In this document: positions 60,354-64,000 of the stretch, piece by piece
Numbering within the stretch: position 1 is the first letter of the stretch
How the letters are laid out: every line of letters begins with the position of its first letter
DNA from: an uncultured Prevotella sp.
GTDB taxonomy: Bacteria; Bacteroidota; Bacteroidia; Bacteroidales; Bacteroidaceae
Reading direction: 5' to 3'
Length of the DNA stretch: 64,000 nt
NCBI GenBank assembly: GCA_900541335.1
Contig: UQJC01000001.1
Location: 235,965-299,964, forward strand
Notes under the pieces: generated by a model
Database searches by the model: none
What the model saw: the letters and a program-made list of their open reading frames with translations, nothing else
What the model was told of the DNA's origin: nothing
Program-made: the position numbers and the translations under genes

Positions 60354-61796
60354 ATGCTTTTCAACTCCTACGCCTTCCTTCTCTTTCTGCCCCTCGCCCT
60401 GCTCCTTTACTGGTCAACCCAGCGTTGGTTGCGCCTGCAGACCGCCGTACTCGTCGCGACCGGCTACCTGTTCTACGGTTGGTGGGACATGCGTTTCCTT
60501 TGGCTCATCATCGGCATGACCCTCATCGGCTACGGTTGCGGCCGCGGCATAGCCCATTGGGGTCGCACCTCGCAGAAGGCTCAATTCCTGTGTACACTCT
60601 GTGTTGTCAGCTGTTTAGTCCTCCTCGGCATCTTCAAGTACTACGACTTCTTTGCCCAAAGCCTCAGCGAAGCACTCGGACAAATGGGGCTCAGTCTCCA
60701 TTTACCCTTCTACCACCTGATACTCCCCGTAGGCATCAGCTTCTACACCTTCCAGATACTGAGCTACGCCCTCGACGTCAAGCGCGGCACCCTCCCTGCC
60801 TGCAAGGATTTGACTAGCTTTGCCGCCTTTGTCTGCTTCTTTCCGCAGTTGGTAGCCGGTCCCATCGAGCGCGCCAACCACCTCCTGCCGCAAATGCAAC
60901 ACCGACGCGCGTTGCGCTACGCAGATGCCGTAGACGGCATGCGCCTCATCCTGTGGGGCTTCTTCAAGAAGATGCTCATTGCCGACCGTTGCGCCCCCAT
61001 CGTTCAAGCTATCTATGCTAATCCGCAGGCCGACGGCACCGACCTCTGGATGGCCGCCGTACTTTTCGCCTTTCAGATCTACGGGGACTTTTCGGGCTAC
61101 TCCGACATCGCCATTGGCACCGCGCGGCTCTTTGGTATCCGCTTAACCACGAACTTCTCGCTCCCTTACTTTTCCGCTGACATCGCAACGTTCTGGCGTC
61201 GCTGGCACATCACCCTCATGACCTGGTTTAAAGATTATCTCTACATTCCCTTAGGCGGAAGCCGACGGGGCAAAATACGCCAGGCACTGAACATCAGCCT
61301 CGTTTTTCTGGTCAGCGGACTTTGGCACGGTGCCAATTGGACCTTCGTTGCCTGGGGAGCCTACCAGGCGCTTTGGTTCTTGCCCCTCCTATTCCTGCGT
61401 AAATCCTCAAGTTCTCCATCTCCAACCGCTCCCCGCCCCGCTTCCATGCTGCCTACCCTGCGCGCGAGCTTGCAGATGGGGCTGACCTTTCTGATTGTCT
61501 GTATCGGTTGGGTATTCTTCCGTTCCGAAACCGTCGGCAGTGCCTTCACCCGCATCGTCCGTATGCTGACGGACCTTTCGTTTCACACGCCCTACGGCGG
61601 ACTCTCATCCCTTTTGCCTGTCGTCTGTCTGGTACTCATCGAATGGACTACCCGCCACCGCAAGCACCCGTTAGACTTTCCAGCTACGGGCCTCTTTCGC
61701 TACCGCGCCGTGCGCTGGAGCCTTTACTACCTCTTGCTCTTTCTCATTCTCTATGCCGGAGGTCAGCAGTCCGCTTTTATCTACTTCCAATTTTAA
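60354..61796 (+). CDS. MBOAT family O-acyltransferase (AlgI-like)
   Basis: The 480-residue polytopic protein starts MLFNSYAFLLFLPLALLLYW, as AlgI-type proteins do. The family core is present: PVGISFYTFQILSYALDVKRG, FPQLVAGPIERANHLLPQ, FQIYGDFSGYSDIAIGTARLFGI, FWRRWHITLMTWFKDYLYIPLGGSRRG and SGLWHGANWTFVAWG with the catalytic His. It moves acetyl or acyl groups across the membrane to extracellular glycans. The SGNH-like gene follows 6 bp later, a usual pairing. The long open frame from 60036 is non-coding upstream of the ATG. Confidence 0.93.
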   Translation: MLFNSYAFLLFLPLALLLYWSTQRWLRLQTAVLVATGYLFYGWWDMRFLWLIIGMTLIGYGCGRGIAHWGRTSQKAQFLCTLCVVSCLVLLGIFKYYDFFAQSLSEALGQMGLSLHLPFYHLILPVGISFYTFQILSYALDVKRGTLPACKDLTSFAAFVCFFPQLVAGPIERANHLLPQMQHRRALRYADAVDGMRLILWGFFKKMLIADRCAPIVQAIYANPQADGTDLWMAAVLFAFQIYGDFSGYSDIAIGTARLFGIRLTTNFSLPYFSADIATFWRRWHITLMTWFKDYLYIPLGGSRRGKIRQALNISLVFLVSGLWHGANWTFVAWGAYQALWFLPLLFLRKSSSSPSPTAPRPASMLPTLRASLQMGLTFLIVCIGWVFFRSETVGSAFTRIVRMLTDLSFHTPYGGLSSLLPVVCLVLIEWTTRHRKHPLDFPATGLFRYRAVRWSLYYLLLFLILYAGGQQSAFIYFQF

Positions 61797-61802
61797 GCCC
61801 CG

Positions 61803-62726
61803 ATGTTACGCACCCTCCTTACCTTCTTTCACTCGCCCTGGCGTCGCTTTCTGAGCTTTGCCTTCTTGCTGGCCCTGCCGCTCGGAGCTGGTGAAAGCTA
61901 TGTACGCTCCCTGCCCAATCCGAGCAAAAGCAAACATGCCTACCTCTCTACCCACGGTCACGCCATCGACTGGTTGGTGTTAGGTAGTTCCCACACGTAT
62001 TACGGACTGGCTCCCGAACTGCTCAGCCCCCGTGCCTACTCGGCGGCACAGGTTTCCCAGACGTTGCGCTACGATGAATGGGTGGTCAAGCACTACGCAC
62101 TGCCGCGACTCCACACAGTGATTCTGCCTATTTCGGACTTTTCGCTCTACGAGGAGTTAGAAGACGGGCGAGAATGGTACCTTGCCAACCGTTACCGCCT
62201 TTATATGGACTGTTCCATTCACCCCCGAGGCAGTGTCTACGATTGGGAATGCACAGCCTTTCGCGTATTTTGCGAGAAGCTGAAAAGTCTTTGGCAAAAA
62301 CCGAACATGCGATGGAGTCAGTACGGACAAGGACTGGAATATACGGTGGCGAACAAGGCGCAGGATTGGGACAACGGGGAGGAACGCGCTGCGACCAACC
62401 GCTACGATCGTTTCGAACAGGCGGAAACCAACCTTCGCTACCTCGAAGGCATTGCCCAACACTGTGCGCAACGGCGCATCCGCCTGGTTTTGCTCGCTAC
62501 GCCGCTCCGACCTTCGTACCGTGCACATCAGCACCCGGCACAGGTGGCAGACACGGAACGACACTTGCAGCGTTTCTTTAATCGCCACCCACAGGTACTT
62601 TACTTTGACTTCCGTGCCGATACGCGTTTCGGCGCGAATGATTTCTACGACAGCGACCACCTCAGTTTACAGGGTTCGCACAAACTGACTCGTTTGCTGG
62701 CTGACACTTTACAAGCCAAACGCTAA
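61803..62726 (+). CDS. SGNH-like (AlgJ/DltD-type) partner of the MBOAT protein
   Basis: The 307-residue protein has one N-terminal TM (about 15-30) and an extracytoplasmic domain. WLVLGSSHTYYGLAP (about 57-70) resembles the SGNH block I (Ser in GSSH) and DFYDSDHLSLQGSHKLT (about 281-297) the DxxH block V, so Asp and His of a triad can be placed. It would pass the acyl group from the MBOAT protein to a glycan. Substrate unknown; the tight spacing points to one transcript. Confidence 0.82.
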   Translation: MLRTLLTFFHSPWRRFLSFAFLLALPLGAGESYVRSLPNPSKSKHAYLSTHGHAIDWLVLGSSHTYYGLAPELLSPRAYSAAQVSQTLRYDEWVVKHYALPRLHTVILPISDFSLYEELEDGREWYLANRYRLYMDCSIHPRGSVYDWECTAFRVFCEKLKSLWQKPNMRWSQYGQGLEYTVANKAQDWDNGEERAATNRYDRFEQAETNLRYLEGIAQHCAQRRIRLVLLATPLRPSYRAHQHPAQVADTERHLQRFFNRHPQVLYFDFRADTRFGANDFYDSDHLSLQGSHKLTRLLADTLQAKR

Positions 62727-62843
62727 GACGCTCAGTCCAACGAAGGAGGAAAGACCAACGGCTCGGTACTCCGACCTTCCCTTTCCTCCGCTTCCGTTTT
62801 TCGCTTTGCTCCGTGCTCCTTTTACTCCTTATTTCTATTGCCC

Positions 62844-63755
62844 ATGATTCGCTTACATCTTACTGAAAAGAAAACACTTCTTGGGGTCACGTTGCTGCTA
62901 GCTCTGCTGACGGGACTGGCTTACGCCTGGTACTACGCCCACCGCGACTCATCGCCTGCCTACTCGGCATTGACCGAGGAGGAAGCCCAACAAACCTTGG
63001 AGTTGGCGCAGGATGTTCCCCAGTCGACAACGACTGCCGCCCGTCCCTTTCCCTTTGACCCCAATCAAGCAGACTCCCTCACACTGATTCGGGTGGGCTT
63101 GCCTGGCTGGCAGGTACACAATTTGCTGAAATACCGTCGCAAGGGGGGACGTTGGCGTTCGGCTGACGACTTTCGCAGGCTTTACGGCCTGACGGACGAG
63201 GCTTATCGCCGCCTCCGCCCTTACCTCCGCATTGCGCCCGAAGCGGCTGTAAACGCATCGAATCCGAAACGCAACACGGCTCCCACGACCTTGACGGATG
63301 CAATGGCTCGCAAGGAAACTCTCCCTGAACACTGGGTGAAACGGACGGACAAATATGCCGAAGGAACAGTGCTTGCGCTCAATGAAGCAGACACGACTTC
63401 CCTCAAACACATTCCGGGGATTGGCTCGTACTATGCGGGTAAAATTGTGCGTTACCGCGAGGCTTTAGGTGGATTTATCCGGCTCAGTCAGTTGGAAGAA
63501 ATCGAGGGATTGCCTGCCGGCATCACCCGCTGGTTTACCCTTGCCCCTCACTCGGCTCCGCGCCGTCGCAACCTCAACCAATGTACGTTTAAGGAACTGG
63601 TGCGCCATCCTTATCTGTCGTACGAACAGGTGAAGGACATCTTCAACCACCGTCGCCACTACGGTCCGATTCGTTCCTGGGACGATTTACGCTTATTCCC
63701 TCACTTTACAGATGCGGACTTCGAACGCTTGCGTCCTTACTTTACTTTGGAATGA
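62844..63755 (+). CDS. Helix-hairpin-helix protein (ComEA-like) with N-terminal membrane anchor
   Basis: The 303-residue protein has a TM near residues 12-30 and three HhH-type units: DPNQADSLTLIRVGLPGWQVHNLLKYRRKGG, NEADTTSLKHIPGIGSYYAGKIVRYREALGG (typical GIGSYYA), and NQCTFKELVRHPYLSYEQVKDIFNHRRHYG. These bind DNA non-specifically in ComEA proteins. Whether it works in DNA uptake is unknown; no other competence gene is near. A TTG start two codons earlier is possible. Confidence 0.88.
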   Translation: MIRLHLTEKKTLLGVTLLLALLTGLAYAWYYAHRDSSPAYSALTEEEAQQTLELAQDVPQSTTTAARPFPFDPNQADSLTLIRVGLPGWQVHNLLKYRRKGGRWRSADDFRRLYGLTDEAYRRLRPYLRIAPEAAVNASNPKRNTAPTTLTDAMARKETLPEHWVKRTDKYAEGTVLALNEADTTSLKHIPGIGSYYAGKIVRYREALGGFIRLSQLEEIEGLPAGITRWFTLAPHSAPRRRNLNQCTFKELVRHPYLSYEQVKDIFNHRRHYGPIRSWDDLRLFPHFTDADFERLRPYFTLE

Positions 63756-63870
63756 AATGTAGGGCGCGGTATAGGCGCCAGGTGTATCATTGCGGATTCT
63801 CTGTGATTCACGGGAATAAGGTTGCACTTGTGGAGGGTAGATGAGGGGGGACTCTTGAGTGCGCTATAGT

Positions 63871-64000
63871 TGTACGGTCGCGGCATGCCGCGACCCATAG
63901 CAGAAGTAAATTCCCTTACACCGAAATAAATAGGCTAACTAATGGGGCACTATTGGTGTACGGTCGCGGCATGCCGCGACCCATAGCAGAAGTAAATTCC
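63871..64000. repeat. 44-bp direct repeat containing a 20-bp perfect palindrome, two copies, running off the window
   Basis: Identical 44-bp segments lie at 63871-63914 and 63957-64000, with a 42-bp unlike spacer between. Each holds GGTCGCGGCATGCCGCGACC, a perfect palindrome, followed by CATAGCAGAAGTAAATTCC. The second copy ends exactly at the window edge, so more copies may follow. The 245 bp after the HhH gene hold no gene. Confidence 0.85.

Noticed and set aside
63871..64000. CRISPR array at the right end
   Set aside because: Only two copies are visible, the repeat is 44 bp with a complete 20-bp palindrome, and no cas genes are present; a palindromic repeat family is the better reading for now.

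Overview
The window is a piece of a Bacteroidales chromosome, probably Prevotellaceae-like (genus not resolvable by eye). The case rests on many promoters of the Bacteroidetes type (TAnnTTTG about 7 bases before the start, sometimes with TTTG 19-21 bases further up), lipoproteins with an acidic run after the lipobox Cys, a diheme-type SdhC/FrdC-A-B fumarate reductase, an A-type flavodiiron protein, a BtuB/BtuG vitamin B12 pair, DUF4491/DUF3098/DUF4369/DUF4488-type proteins, and A-rich rather than strong Shine-Dalgarno start regions. Base composition is near 50% GC.

Layout. 1-4.4 kb (mostly minus strand): 5' part of an M28 glutaminyl cyclase-like lipoprotein, a C26-M19 peptidase fusion, DUF4491 protein, Lrp/AsnC regulator and AEC transporter. 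4.5-8.2 kb (plus): cobalamin riboswitch, btuB-like receptor and BtuG-like surface lipoprotein. 8.2-9.6 kb: SpoU methyltransferase (minus) and an 830-bp gene-free stretch with many DnaA-box-like sequences, a candidate oriC. 9.6-13.9 kb: uvrA and a flavodiiron protein, followed by a cluster of nested inverted repeats. 14.1-17.0 kb: a chimeric pseudogene, tRNA-Pro(UGG) and an AspT/YbjL-type transporter. 17.2-24.2 kb: ftsX, DUF3098, uppP, truB, queA, a folK-GNAT fusion and a polysaccharide flippase. 24.4-30.4 kb: PgpH-like HD phosphodiesterase and the fumarate reductase/succinate dehydrogenase operon with a structured leader. 30.5-31.9 kb: a frameshifted IS4-family element with 18-bp inverted ends.

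32-42 kb: carboxynorspermidine dehydrogenase-like enzyme, DUF4488-like protein, acyl-ACP thioesterase (all minus), dipeptidyl peptidase IV (plus), a 42-bp tandem repeat array, two PepSY-like exported proteins and a sensor kinase/response regulator pair (minus). 42.4-45.3 kb: a queuosine cluster (precursor transporter, queC, flavodoxin-ferredoxin protein, queF) behind an apparent preQ1-I riboswitch; queA lies separately at 20.4 kb. 45.4-51 kb: DivIC/FtsB-like protein, DUF4369 lipoprotein, mtaB, a family 2 glycosyltransferase and an RsmI-like methyltransferase. 51.2-57 kb: rplY(ctc), pth, an S4-domain protein, a protein of unknown function, a sigma-54 activator, lptE, a TPR-like protein and secG. 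57-64 kb: a membrane protein of unknown function, a small AT-rich secreted protein, a conserved hypothetical protein (minus), MBOAT and SGNH-like acyl-transfer genes, an HhH protein, and the start of a palindrome-bearing 44-bp direct repeat that runs off the end.

Most of the window is ordinary core genome. The more unusual content is the DnaA-box cluster, the preQ1 pseudoknot over a transporter start codon, three fusions or chimeras (C26-M19, FolK-GNAT, GNAT/reductase pseudogene), the structured fumarate reductase leader, and three unrelated repeat loci (13.7, 37.4 and 63.9 kb).
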